A DNA stretch of 64,000 nucleotides from JAFGTX01 sp942492225 (GTDB taxonomy: Bacteria; Bacillota; Clostridia; Peptostreptococcales; Acidaminobacteraceae), in contig CALODS010000004.1 of the NCBI GenBank assembly GCA_942492225.1, positions 60,530 through 124,529 of the forward strand, in the 5' to 3' direction. The notes below the pieces were generated by a model. The model saw only the letters and a program-made list of their open reading frames with translations, made no database searches and was not told the origin of the DNA. How positions within the stretch are numbered: position 1 is the stretch's first letter; every line of letters begins with the position of its first letter. Positions 8,303 to 17,456 of the stretch are shown in pieces. Position numbers and translations under genes: made by a program.

Positions 8303-8911
8303 TTAATACAGTGTTTCAAGTTCAGAGATAACGGATTGAATCGGGAGTGATTGAAAGAGCTCCAGCACTTTTTTTTCTGCAGCATTAAATTGCTCAAGTA
8401 AATCATCTGATGGTTTTGGATTCCCGTATACCTTCCATGCAGTTGTTTTGATATGTGTTAGACTTGGATGACCAATAAAGCCCATTACGTCCTTTATTGG
8501 ATAACCAAAGAACACACCAAATTGAGAAGGAATAACATTATCTTTTAAACTTTCAGCCAGTTGATTCATATAATCTTCAATCATAAAACTATCATCATAT
8601 CCGTGTGTGGATAAAAACCGTTGAATTTTCTGATCATTTAATAAACGACTGGTTGCATGTATATTATAAAAGATCACTTTGATGGATCCGTTATAACCAT
8701 AGACAAGTTGATAACGAATACTAGAATGATCAGAAAATAATAAATCAATATCATTTAAGATTTGGTTAATAAATTTAAAGCCTTTGTTGAAACAGAAAAT
8801 ATGCATTGGTTTCTTCCCTGTTAATGTAGGTCCTAAACGCATCATAATGTTTATTTCTCTATATTTATCATATGATTTAAGGCAATCAGCCACTAAGCAC
8901 GTAGAGGTCAT
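8303..8911 (-). CDS. DUF3793-like protein
   Basis: This 202-aa protein resembles the DUF3793 family of anaerobic Firmicutes. Features that look familiar are LGPTLTGKKPMHIFCFN near the N-terminus and the C-terminal block QFGVFFGYPIKDVMGFIGH followed by AWKVYGNP. There is no signal peptide or membrane segment, so it should be cytoplasmic. Its biochemical role is not established. Here it is the first gene of an operon with flavodoxin, behind a strong Fur box, so it probably belongs to the iron-starvation response. The ATG at 8911 has AAAGGAG a few bases upstream. The family call is from memory of motif patterns. Confidence 0.7.
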   Translation of the reverse strand: MTSTCLVADCLKSYDKYREINIMMRLGPTLTGKKPMHIFCFNKGFKFINQILNDIDLLFSDHSSIRYQLVYGYNGSIKVIFYNIHATSRLLNDQKIQRFLSTHGYDDSFMIEDYMNQLAESLKDNVIPSQFGVFFGYPIKDVMGFIGHPSLTHIKTTAWKVYGNPKPSDDLLEQFNAAEKKVLELFQSLPIQSVISELETLY

Positions 8912-8927
8912 AAAATCACTCCTTTCA

Positions 8928-8981
8928 GAGAATGATATTCATTCTCATGTAAAGTTTAACATGGAGACAGAAAAAAGTAAA
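8928..8981 (-). promoter_or_regulatory. Fur box and promoter of the DUF3793-flavodoxin operon
   Basis: GAGAATGATATTCATTCTC (8928-8946) matches the 19-bp Fur consensus at 16 positions, with perfect 8-bp arms. On the minus strand TTTACT (8981-8976) and TAAACT (8958-8953) are 17 bp apart and place the Fur box over the transcription start, a typical position for repression by iron-loaded Fur. Confidence 0.8.
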
Positions 8982-9060
8982 TAATTAATTAACAACTTTT
9001 CTTTAAGAGTTTATTAAGATTTCTATGTTAAATTCATTGAGTAATATAAATAATGCTAAA

Positions 9061-9083
9061 AAGGAGGCATTGGCGAAAGTCAG
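9061..9083 (+). promoter_or_regulatory. Distant Shine-Dalgarno with a GNRA-capped hairpin ahead of the ABC permease
   Basis: AAGGAGG (9061-9067) lies 22 nt before the ATG at 9090. Between them, T9070 or T9071 to C9074 pairs with G9079 to G9083 around a GAAA tetraloop, a stem of up to 5 bp including two G-U pairs. Folding it leaves about 8 nt between the site and the ATG. No ATG, GTG or TTG in frame lies closer to the site. The short stem makes this weaker than the mutY case. Confidence 0.45.
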
Positions 9084-9089
9084 ATAATT

Positions 9090-11621
9090 ATGGGAATAAT
9101 ATTAAAATTTACATTGAGAAATATCAAGGAACATAAATTTAGAACGTTTTTGATTATTTTGTCTATTTCATTATCAGTCATGCTATTTTTTGCATCTTTT
9201 AGTATTTCTGACTCTTTAACATCAATGTTTATGGAAAACATTCGATCGTTTATAGGAACATCTGAAGTGGTAATATACGCAGGGGAATCTAGTGAGAGCG
9301 GACTTGTTAAGATAAAAGATTTAGGTGAGCATAAGGACAAAATTGAATATCAAATTGGTAGTGTTGAATTTGGTGCAAAATTTCAAAAAAGTGATAAAAC
9401 AAAAGTAAATGTATCCTTGAAGGGATATGATTTACAAGAGTTACAACAGATGAATCCAGTGAACTTTATTGATAGGGGTTCAATTGACAAGGAGTTCCTA
9501 GGAAAAACAGCGATTATTAGTGAGACATTTGCATCAGAAAACAACTTAAGGGTTGGAGACTCGATGCGTATGATTTTATCTGAAGATGATATTAAGATGT
9601 TTAGAGTGGGTGCAATTGCTGAAAATAAAGGTTTTTTTAAGAAAAGTTTTATGTCGGATAATTCAGCGGAAAATATGATTATCCCAATAAAGTCAGCTCA
9701 AGGTTATGCACAAACAAAATCAGCTTATCATGTTATTTATGTGAAGACTGTTGATCAAATGTTGATAGAAGAAAATTTAAAAATGTTACAAGGCATCTAT
9801 AAAAGTGAATGGGTAGATAAAACAATTACACAAGCAGAGTTAGACGCTCAAATAAAACCGATACGTATCCCTTTTCTATTTATGTTAATCTTAGTTGTTA
9901 TAATTAGTGTTTTCATTATTTATACGTCCTTTAAGGTTATTATGTTAGAAAGACTGCCTGTTTTGGGAACATTCAGAAGTATTGGGGCCACTAAAAAAAT
10001 GACCAATTCCATTATGATTATAGAATGTTTTCTTTATGGAATTGTTGGAAGTGCGGTGGGAACTTTACTTGGTACATTTGCATTATCAGGGGTTATGACG
10101 CTTATGATGACATCCTTTGGTGAGACTGCAACCCTTAGTTATCCAAAAATAAACTTGTTATATGCTTTTGGATTTGGTGTTACACTATCAACCATTAGTG
10201 CAATTATACCAATCATAAAAACAACTAAGATTCCAGTTAAAGAAGTGTTGCTAAACATTATTGAAGGGACAAAAAAGAAGAGACCCTATATTAGATATAT
10301 AGTAGGTGTATTCTTTGGGATAACATCTATCATTTTGCCAAAAGTATTGTCAGAAGGTATTATGGCTGCCGCATCGGGTGGTATAGGCGTTGTTTGTGCC
10401 ATTGTAGCAGTCATATCATTTATACCCTTGTTAACAGACATATTATTAAAAGCAACAGAAAAATTATTTGGTGTTATTTTTGGTAACATCGGCATGATTG
10501 CTTCGAAGAATTTAAAGGGAAATAAGAGTACCTATGACAATGTTATTCTTCTCGCTATAGGGTTAACAAGTATTATTACTATTAGTGTGTTAGGCGACTC
10601 TATGGAAAAGGATACCTTGGCGTATTTTGATGCGATGCAATACGATATATCTGCAGAACTATATGGTGCAACACAGACAAGTGTTCAGAGAATATTAACA
10701 GTTAAAGGGATTGACGAAATTCAAAAATATGAAGAGAATTGGGGCGGATACAAGATTAATGGTGAAGAAAAAGATTTTGTATCGAAAGTACTTGGTGCAA
10801 ATGACCTCAAATTCTTTGAATTTTTCACAATAGATATATTAAATACAGAAGATGATCAAGCAATTTACAAAGACCTTATATCGGGAAAAAACATGATTCT
10901 TTCAACTAAGATTAAAGAAAAATATAATTTAGAATTGAATCAAGTGGTTAAATTAAAAACACGGTCTGGTAATAAAGAATATAAAGTCATAGGTTTTTTT
11001 AATGATAAAAAAGCAATCGGGACAGATATGGTGACATCAGGGAGAAACGTTCGCTATGATACCAAGACGGGTGACAATATTAGTCTTGCTATAAAAGTAC
11101 AAAAGAACATTGATCCAGAAATGGTGGTTACAGAAATTACTACAAAAATAAATAAATTGCCGTATTATAGCGTGAGCACTCTTGCAGAAAGGAAGGCATC
11201 ATACTTGAAAGATAATCAAGTGTTAGTAACAATACTTTCTGTGTTTTCCGCAGCAACAGCACTGATAGGAAGTATTGGTGTGATGAATAATTTCTTAGTA
11301 AGTTTTTTATCAAGAAGAAAATCATTTGCTATATTGACGTCTGTTGGAATGAGTAAAAAACAGAGAACAAAATTAATATTAATAGAAGCGACAGCAGCTG
11401 GTTTTGTTGGTAGTATCTTCGGATTAGGAACAGGATTTTTAATCATACAGATGGTCAGTGCCTTACTTAAAAAAATAGAAGTTGATTTAAGTCTTGTATT
11501 GACACCCTCAATAGCAGTTGGAGGTATGGTTGGCGCAATAATAGTATGTTTGGTGGCTTCAATCAGTGTAGCTAGAAAATCATCAAAATTAAGTATATTA
11601 GAAGAGCTTAAATATGAATAA
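9090..11621 (+). CDS. ABC transporter permease, MacB/FtsX-like with two FtsX units
   Basis: This 843-aa membrane protein has the layout of a duplicated FtsX/MacB permease. An N-terminal helix (about 15-40) is followed by a large external domain, three more helices with an FtsX core (about 255-375), a middle helical pair, a second external domain and a final three-helix FtsX unit (about 715-835). It likely exports lipids, peptides or toxic molecules, or transmits mechanical force, powered by the ATPase encoded 11 nt downstream. The adaptor gene then follows, so the three form a tripartite efflux set. The start has an unusually distant ribosome binding site. Direct repeats TTAAGA lie upstream. 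The substrate is unknown. Confidence 0.9.
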   Translation: MGIILKFTLRNIKEHKFRTFLIILSISLSVMLFFASFSISDSLTSMFMENIRSFIGTSEVVIYAGESSESGLVKIKDLGEHKDKIEYQIGSVEFGAKFQKSDKTKVNVSLKGYDLQELQQMNPVNFIDRGSIDKEFLGKTAIISETFASENNLRVGDSMRMILSEDDIKMFRVGAIAENKGFFKKSFMSDNSAENMIIPIKSAQGYAQTKSAYHVIYVKTVDQMLIEENLKMLQGIYKSEWVDKTITQAELDAQIKPIRIPFLFMLILVVIISVFIIYTSFKVIMLERLPVLGTFRSIGATKKMTNSIMIIECFLYGIVGSAVGTLLGTFALSGVMTLMMTSFGETATLSYPKINLLYAFGFGVTLSTISAIIPIIKTTKIPVKEVLLNIIEGTKKKRPYIRYIVGVFFGITSIILPKVLSEGIMAAASGGIGVVCAIVAVISFIPLLTDILLKATEKLFGVIFGNIGMIASKNLKGNKSTYDNVILLAIGLTSIITISVLGDSMEKDTLAYFDAMQYDISAELYGATQTSVQRILTVKGIDEIQKYEENWGGYKINGEEKDFVSKVLGANDLKFFEFFTIDILNTEDDQAIYKDLISGKNMILSTKIKEKYNLELNQVVKLKTRSGNKEYKVIGFFNDKKAIGTDMVTSGRNVRYDTKTGDNISLAIKVQKNIDPEMVVTEITTKINKLPYYSVSTLAERKASYLKDNQVLVTILSVFSAATALIGSIGVMNNFLVSFLSRRKSFAILTSVGMSKKQRTKLILIEATAAGFVGSIFGLGTGFLIIQMVSALLKKIEVDLSLVLTPSIAVGGMVGAIIVCLVASISVARKSSKLSILEELKYE

Positions 11622-11632
11622 GGAGGAAACCT

Positions 11633-12304
11633 ATGAGTATAGCTGTAGCAGTTAAAGACGTATGTAAAAATTTTGTGCTAGGTCAAGAAGAAGTAAAGGT
11701 ACTTAAAGATCTAACATTTAATATTGAAAAAGGGGAGTTTGTTTCACTTATGGGACCATCGGGGTCAGGTAAATCGACCTTGTTGTATTTAATTGGTGGT
11801 TTAGATGAGCCTACAAGAGGTCAGATACTGGTTAATGACAAAGAATTGAAAACGATGAAAGATCTTGAAGAAAGTATTATGAGGCGTCGCGAGTTAGGAT
11901 TTGTTTTTCAATTTTACAATTTAATCCCAAATCTTAATGTTGAGGATAATATTATGTTACCAATCTTGTTAGATGGTAAAAATCCAAAAAAATATGAAAG
12001 TAACTTAAATGAAATATTGGATTTAGTGGGTCTTGAAGATAGACGATATCACACGCCAAGAGAGTTATCCGGTGGTCAGCAACAAAGAGTTGCGATTGCA
12101 CGTGCATTAATTAGTGATCCTGAAATCATCATGGCAGACGAACCGATTGGTAATCTTGATAGTGTTACAGGTACTGAAATTATGGAGTTGTTCCAAAAAA
12201 TAAATTTGGAAAAGAAGAAAACAATTATACAAGTAACGCATTCTGAAAGTGCAGCACAATATGGCAATAGAATTATTCGATTGAAAGATGGGAGGATCTT
12301 ATAG
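11633..12304 (+). CDS. ABC transporter ATP-binding protein, MacB/LolD type
   Basis: This 223-aa cytoplasmic ATPase has every ABC motif: Walker A GPSGSGKST, Q-loop VFQFYN, signature LSGGQQQRVAIARAL, Walker B IIMADEP, a D-loop GNLDS and the switch His in VTHS. The motif wording and length are those of the LolD/MacB subfamily that partners FtsX-type permeases. AGGAGG precedes the ATG. It lies between its permease and its adaptor; the adaptor ATG begins directly after the stop, so the operon is translationally tight. Confidence 0.95.
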   Translation: MSIAVAVKDVCKNFVLGQEEVKVLKDLTFNIEKGEFVSLMGPSGSGKSTLLYLIGGLDEPTRGQILVNDKELKTMKDLEESIMRRRELGFVFQFYNLIPNLNVEDNIMLPILLDGKNPKKYESNLNEILDLVGLEDRRYHTPRELSGGQQQRVAIARALISDPEIIMADEPIGNLDSVTGTEIMELFQKINLEKKKTIIQVTHSESAAQYGNRIIRLKDGRIL

Positions 12305-13339
12305 ATGAAAAAAGTATTTTGGTTGGTTTTAGTATTAGGGATATCATTAACATTAGCGGCATGTGGTGGTGCTTCGGGAGAAGCTGTTGAAAGTGGTGAG
12401 TTCCAAGAAGGTATGATGGATGGTGCAGTTGCAGAAGAAGTAGTGGTAAAATCCGTAGATGCTTTTGGAATTGTTTCAGCAAAAAAAGATGTAGCAATTA
12501 GTGTCGATTTTAATGCAAGAGTTGAAAAAGTTCATGTTCAAGCGGGAGAAAAAGTTACAGAAGGTATGGCACTTGTAGACTTTGATATTTCTGAATTGAA
12601 TAACGAGATAAATTCTAAAAAACGCGATTTGGCTTTTTATCAAGAAAAATTAGGTCAAAAAAATTATGATGCAACAAAAATGTCTTATGATTTGGAAGTG
12701 GCAAGAGAAGAATTAAGTACAATGGAAAGACAATTTGATGGAAAACGTTCACTTTATAACTCTGGGGCCATATCAAAGGATGAAATTGAAGGTGCTGAAG
12801 ACAGTATTATCGCGAAAAGAAATTCAGTGAAAAATATGGAATTGTCTTTATCAACCACTTATGCAAGTGTAAGTAATAATAATTTAGAAATAAAAAATAT
12901 TGTTGAAAAATTATTAGAAGACATTAAGAGACTTGAAGAAAAGTACGCAACTGCTAACTTCAAAAATGGCAATCAGATTGCATCAACGCTCAAAAATGGC
13001 GTAGTAACAGAAATACAATCCAAAGAAGGTGCCTATGTGAATCGTGAAAATACAATTATGACGATTGTTGATTTGGATTCTAGAATTGTAACAGCAGATA
13101 TTGCAGAAGAATTTATTGGAAAAATAAAAGTTGGGCAAAAAGCTGAAATTGTTTCACAGGCAAATTCTGATAAAACATATGAAGGTAAGATATCAAGAGT
13201 ATGGGGCACTTCAGTTAAAAAAGGCGGCGAAACGATTGTTCCTATTGAAATCGAATTAACAAACATAGATGATGATCTCTATTTGAATTTTAATGTAGAC
13301 GTAAAAATTATTTTGGAAGAAGAAGTGGCAAATAAATAA
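12305..13339 (+). CDS. Efflux adaptor lipoprotein (HlyD/MacA-like)
   Basis: This 344-aa protein starts with a lipoprotein signal peptide, lipobox LAAC, so it is anchored outside the membrane. VEKVHVQAGEKVTEGMALVDFD is the first half of a lipoyl-like domain, followed by a long coiled-coil hairpin (about 95-210) and the second half NGVVTEIQSKEGAYV, then a beta-barrel part. This is the membrane fusion protein architecture. In a Gram-positive cell it would assist the MacB-like permease by binding substrate or shaping the external exit, since there is no outer membrane. It closes the operon 9090-13339 and is followed by a perfect palindromic terminator. Confidence 0.9.
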   Translation: MKKVFWLVLVLGISLTLAACGGASGEAVESGEFQEGMMDGAVAEEVVVKSVDAFGIVSAKKDVAISVDFNARVEKVHVQAGEKVTEGMALVDFDISELNNEINSKKRDLAFYQEKLGQKNYDATKMSYDLEVAREELSTMERQFDGKRSLYNSGAISKDEIEGAEDSIIAKRNSVKNMELSLSTTYASVSNNNLEIKNIVEKLLEDIKRLEEKYATANFKNGNQIASTLKNGVVTEIQSKEGAYVNRENTIMTIVDLDSRIVTADIAEEFIGKIKVGQKAEIVSQANSDKTYEGKISRVWGTSVKKGGETIVPIEIELTNIDDDLYLNFNVDVKIILEEEVANK

Positions 13340-13345
13340 ACGAAG

Positions 13346-13378
13346 AAGGAACGATTCAATTGAATCGTTCCTTTTTTT
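13346..13378. terminator. Bidirectional palindromic terminator
   Basis: A perfect 28-nt palindrome centred on AATT (13346-13373) is followed by seven T residues on the plus strand. It separates two convergent operons. Confidence 0.88.
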
Positions 13379-14945
13379 AATCTTTATATTTGAGAACAAT
13401 ATTATAAATCTCATCGAGATTATCCATTAAGACGTCTACGATAGTAGGATCAAATTGTTTTCCTTTTTCTTCTTCGAAAAGCTCGATAACACTATTAATG
13501 TCCCAAGCATCTTTGTAGACACGTTTATGAAGAAGTGCATCAAAAACATCGGCGATAGCTACAATTCTTGCAGTTAAAGGAATATCATTACCACTAATAC
13601 CATCTGGATAGCCATTACCGTCCCAGTGTTCATGATGATTCTTTGCAATGACGGCTGATCTTTTGAATAATTGTTTTTTTGAAGATTTTAGTATATTAAA
13701 TCCAATAATTGTGTGTCGTTTCATGATTTCAAATTCTTCTGGAGTCAACTTGCTAGGTTTTTTCAAGATATTATCAGGAATCGCAATTTTACCGACGTCG
13801 TGAAGGGGTGCAATCGCTTTTAAAATTTGAGCTTCTTCTGAACTTAACCCTAATTTTTTCGCAAGAATAAATGAGATTTCAGATACTCTATTAATGTGGT
13901 TAGCGGTTTCCTCAGATCTATTTTCAACCACTTCGCTTAAAACGTTGATGATTTCACTTTGTGTAGATGTAATATCCTCATTGAGTTTATAATTATCAAA
14001 AATCAATGAAAAATTACTAAGAAATATTCTGATGAGCCTTTCATCTAACTCATTAAGATCAATATTACCTTCCACAAAAATATAATTTTTAACATTATTG
14101 ATACTCACATGACTACCAGCACACATATGTTCGTTGAAGATAATTTGATTATTTTTTAAACCATAAAGAATCTCTGCAATATTGGGGTCATTTACTTCTT
14201 CTAAAGTTTTTCCAATGTAAGGAATAAATTTACCGGTAGCAGAAATTATCGTACACCGATCTTCTTCATCAAGAGCAAAAAATCCACTATCATCTCCTTC
14301 AACAATATACATTGAATTTTCGTCAAGATTTAATAAAGACGACAACTGTATTAAAATACCTTGAGCAAATCCGTCAAAAGAACTAAATTTCAATAAATCT
14401 ATTGTGGATTGCATGATTTTTTCAAGACCGTTTTTATTGCGTTCAATGGTATACAAATCTCTATAGGATCTAAGTGCTGCATAGAGTGATGTGTAGAGTC
14501 GTTGTACCGTTAGTTCAGTTTTCGATTTGTAATCATTAATGTCGTAATCTATAATCACTTTTTCTTCAGGTGCTTTACCGGGTTGTCCTGTTCGCAAAAT
14601 AATACGGACAAGTTTATTTTTTAAATCTTCACGGATATACTTTACAAGCTTTAATCCAGTGTTATCTTCTTCCATAACCACATCTAATAATACAACGGCA
14701 ATGTCAGTATGTTCATCAAAAACAGCTACTGTATTATCATATGAATATGCATGGTATAACTCAATGCCAGACCCTTCAAATTCAAATCCATCCAATACCA
14801 TTTTTGTGATGTGGTGAACTTCTTCATCATCATCAACGATGAGGATTTTAAAATATTTTTCTTTCTTTTTTTCATCTTCTTTATGATCTACAAAATCAAA
14901 ATGATCAAAATTAATAGATTGTAATTTTTCTCGAATATCACTCAT
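13377..14945 (-). CDS. Response regulator REC-DUF3369-HD-GYP (cyclic di-GMP phosphodiesterase)
   Basis: This 522-aa protein has a receiver domain (about 33-155) with the acidic pocket VDDDEE and the phospho-acceptor Asp88 in VVLLDVV. A DUF3369-type middle domain follows (about 175-330), then an intact HD-GYP domain (about 340-510) with NHINRV, APLHDVGKIAIP, NHHEHWDGNGYPDGI and VAIADVFDALLHKR. It should hydrolyse cyclic di-GMP under control of the kinase encoded just upstream. I take the ATG at 14945, because AGAGGTGA lies right before it; the GTG at 14954 falls inside that site. The start overlaps the kinase stop by a few bases, indicating coupling. Confidence 0.92.
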   Translation of the reverse strand: MSDIREKLQSINFDHFDFVDHKEDEKKKEKYFKILIVDDDEEVHHITKMVLDGFEFEGSGIELYHAYSYDNTVAVFDEHTDIAVVLLDVVMEEDNTGLKLVKYIREDLKNKLVRIILRTGQPGKAPEEKVIIDYDINDYKSKTELTVQRLYTSLYAALRSYRDLYTIERNKNGLEKIMQSTIDLLKFSSFDGFAQGILIQLSSLLNLDENSMYIVEGDDSGFFALDEEDRCTIISATGKFIPYIGKTLEEVNDPNIAEILYGLKNNQIIFNEHMCAGSHVSINNVKNYIFVEGNIDLNELDERLIRIFLSNFSLIFDNYKLNEDITSTQSEIINVLSEVVENRSEETANHINRVSEISFILAKKLGLSSEEAQILKAIAPLHDVGKIAIPDNILKKPSKLTPEEFEIMKRHTIIGFNILKSSKKQLFKRSAVIAKNHHEHWDGNGYPDGISGNDIPLTARIVAIADVFDALLHKRVYKDAWDINSVIELFEEEKGKQFDPTIVDVLMDNLDEIYNIVLKYKD

Positions 14946-16653
14946 TGTCTTCACCTCTTTTCAGTATTGGAAATCTTACTAGTATATCAACACCTTGATT
15001 AATATTACTTTCAATTGTAATTGTACCATTTAGTTGTTGTGTGACGATAGTATAAATAATATGTAATCCTAAACCACTACCACCATTATGACGTTTTGTT
15101 GTAAAGAAAGGTTCAAATATTTTAGTTAAATTTTCTTTGGTGATGCCTTTGCCATTATCTTTATAGACCAAATGATAATAACCTGAAAGTTCTTCAAATT
15201 GTATTTGTATATGACCCCGTTCAATATGCTCAAATCCATGAATCAAAGAATTCATAATAAGATTGGTAATTATTTGTGAAATTGCACCTGGATACGTGTG
15301 AATAAATAATTGTTCATTGCAAATAATATCAATTTGATGTTGTTTTCTTTTGTATTCATGCTTTAAACTCAACAAAATCTTTTTAATATAGTCATTTATA
15401 TTAAAGGTCATGAGTGCAACTGCATTTTGATCAACAGCAACTTGTTTGAAGCTATTAACAAGCTCAGAAGCTCTCTCGAGGTTATGATATAAAATTTGGA
15501 TGTTCTCATCTACTTTTATAAAATAATTTTTTAAGTCTTCAACACTCATTTCATTTTGATTCAACTGATCAAGAGCTCTATCGTTGATTAAATTTAAGTG
15601 TGAAACTGCAGTTACACCAATTCCAAGAGGCGTATTAACCTCATGTGTGATGCCAGCTACAAGTGTTCCAAGAGCAGCAAGTCTTTCGGATTCAACCAGT
15701 TGATTTTGCGTGTCTGTTAGTGTCTTAAGGGAACTTTCAAGTGCTTTTGTACGTTCTTCAACAAGAGATTCAAGTTGATTATTAAGTGCTTCCAGTTCTT
15801 TTTGCGTTTCTTGACGAATATGTTTCTCCTCATTGAGGCGATTTAGCATATTTATAAAAGAAGCGTTAAGCAGTCCAATTTCATTATTCGTATCTTTTAA
15901 AAGAGGGACGGTCATATTGCCAGAAGAAATAGCTTTCATGACAATATTGAGTTGTTTAATTGGTTTTAGTGTTTCATTTGAAAATATTACAATACCTATA
16001 AAAGCAAAGGAAAAAGTAATGATAACAGATGTAATCAATAGTTGTAATACATTTTTAGAGCTTTCATTAAAATCATCCTCATATATCGAAGCACATACAA
16101 TCCATCCCCAATGATTGGCAATTTCACTATAAGCAAGTTTTGATCGAATCTCAGTGGAATGTGGCAGTTCCCAATTATAGTAAGTAAACCCGCCACCATT
16201 AATTGCTTTTGAAATAAGGTTTCTTGAGATATAAAAATTAGGGTTAAGTTTGTCGGTAATATACCAAGAACTTTGACCCTCGATAACAGGATGTGCCAAT
16301 TCAAGGCCTTGAGAATCTATAATGAATATATACCCATTTGTACCTAAATTAATATTCTTGTTGAGTGGTCGTGTGCCATCTGGTGAAAGTGGTCCTAATA
16401 TAAATTCTTTGACAGATTCTTGCGCTCTATTTTGAGAGAGATTACCTGCATCTATATCGGCCACTTTATCATCAATCAAGTCAAGAACAACTCGGACACT
16501 GTTTTTTAGCAGGATTTTATTTGACTCAGTCAATTGATATTGCGAACTTTTATAAATAAAATAACCAATAACTAAATTAGTTATTAAAACCATGATTCCA
16601 ATAAATAGAATTAAACGCGTCCTAAGTGAAATAAAATTTTTATTTTTTTTCAT
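14938..16653 (-). CDS. Membrane sensor histidine kinase with Cache-type domain
   Basis: This 571-aa kinase has a first helix (about 12-32), an extracellular sCache-like sensor (about 45-195, with LGTNGYIFIIDSQG and HWGWIVCASIY), a second helix (about 205-227), a HAMP segment, a coiled coil, a phospho-acceptor helix with His337 in ITHEVNTP, and an ATPase domain with NLIMNSLIHGF, DNGKGI and GGSGLGLHI. The HEVNTPLG wording belongs to the HisKA subclass with long coiled coils. Cache domains bind small metabolites outside the cell; the ligand is not predictable here. It is co-transcribed with its HD-GYP regulator, so the output is probably cyclic di-GMP turnover. Confidence 0.92.
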   Translation of the reverse strand: MKKNKNFISLRTRLILFIGIMVLITNLVIGYFIYKSSQYQLTESNKILLKNSVRVVLDLIDDKVADIDAGNLSQNRAQESVKEFILGPLSPDGTRPLNKNINLGTNGYIFIIDSQGLELAHPVIEGQSSWYITDKLNPNFYISRNLISKAINGGGFTYYNWELPHSTEIRSKLAYSEIANHWGWIVCASIYEDDFNESSKNVLQLLITSVIITFSFAFIGIVIFSNETLKPIKQLNIVMKAISSGNMTVPLLKDTNNEIGLLNASFINMLNRLNEEKHIRQETQKELEALNNQLESLVEERTKALESSLKTLTDTQNQLVESERLAALGTLVAGITHEVNTPLGIGVTAVSHLNLINDRALDQLNQNEMSVEDLKNYFIKVDENIQILYHNLERASELVNSFKQVAVDQNAVALMTFNINDYIKKILLSLKHEYKRKQHQIDIICNEQLFIHTYPGAISQIITNLIMNSLIHGFEHIERGHIQIQFEELSGYYHLVYKDNGKGITKENLTKIFEPFFTTKRHNGGSGLGLHIIYTIVTQQLNGTITIESNINQGVDILVRFPILKRGEDNE

Positions 16654-16751
16654 AGCATCACCCCATAATAGGTCATATATACCCTTAAAGAGGATAAATA
16701 ACTAAAAAAAGAACGAGTTATTAATAAATTATGAACAAATAGAAAAGTCTG

Positions 16752-16781
16752 TTGACGTAATCTTGAGAACGGGTGTATACT
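16752..16781 (+). promoter_or_regulatory. Sigma-A promoter of the TetR-RND operon
   Basis: TTGACG (16752-16757) and TATACT (16776-16781) are separated by 18 bp, just upstream of a TetR-type operator and the TetR gene. Confidence 0.75.
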
Positions 16782-16794
16782 AATAAAGTGATTA

Positions 16795-16818
16795 ATTAAT
16801 GAATGTTCATTCATTAAT
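16795..16818 (+). promoter_or_regulatory. TetR-family operator
   Basis: ATTAATGAATG (16795-16805) and CATTCATTAAT (16808-16818) are perfect 11-bp arms around TT, with the TGAATG/CATTCA core common for TetR/AcrR operators. It lies between the -10 and the TetR ATG, so autorepression is likely. Confidence 0.8.
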
Positions 16819-16833
16819 AAGAGGAGGCGTAAA

Positions 16834-17418
16834 ATGGCAAGACAGATAGACCATGAAAAATTGAAATCCATTAAGAGGTCTACAATGGAACTCATTGCTG
16901 AAAATGGTAATCAAAAAACCACTATTAGTATGGTAGCAAAACATGCAGGGGTTTCTTCTGGTTACTTATATACACATTTTGAAAGCAAAGAGGCGCTAAT
17001 TGATGAATTAATACATGATACTTATTTGGATGTTTTAGCCAAACTTGTAAAGATTGGCGAAAGCAATAAAAGTATTGAGTTAATGATTAGTGATTTTCTA
17101 ATGTCATTGATGAATTTGGCGAACGAAGACTCTATTAAAGCCAAATTTCTAACTTCGCTCGCACACGATGCACGATTTATAAAAGAATTTGTATTGGAAG
17201 ATCCACATGGCGTATTTGAAATTGCTGAAAAAGTTTTAATTCTTGGGAAAAGAGAAAAAATTTTTCGAGCGGATTTAATTGCAGAAGAATTGCTTTTGGT
17301 GTTCTTAAATTTACCAATATCAAGTATTTATTATAATCTGATTGTGGATAAAGGAGATGGCTTTTATTCTGAAATGCAACATAAAATTGTTCGGTTGTGT
17401 CTAAATGCTTTGAAATAA
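16834..17418 (+). CDS. TetR/AcrR-family transcriptional repressor
   Basis: This 194-aa protein has the TetR DNA-binding domain in residues 1-55: TTISMVAKHAGVSSGYLYTHFESKEAL is the helix-turn-helix with its characteristic YxHFxSK end. The C-terminal helical domain, about 60-194, would bind an inducer, usually a drug or lipid that the adjacent pump exports. GAGGAGG precedes the ATG. The gene is first in an operon with an RND adaptor and permease, and a perfect operator lies over its own leader, so it most likely represses this efflux operon until an inducer is present. Confidence 0.93.
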   Translation: MARQIDHEKLKSIKRSTMELIAENGNQKTTISMVAKHAGVSSGYLYTHFESKEALIDELIHDTYLDVLAKLVKIGESNKSIELMISDFLMSLMNLANEDSIKAKFLTSLAHDARFIKEFVLEDPHGVFEIAEKVLILGKREKIFRADLIAEELLLVFLNLPISSIYYNLIVDKGDGFYSEMQHKIVRLCLNALK

Positions 17419-17456
17419 GTATTTATTAATAGTTTAAAAAATGGGAGTGACGGATA

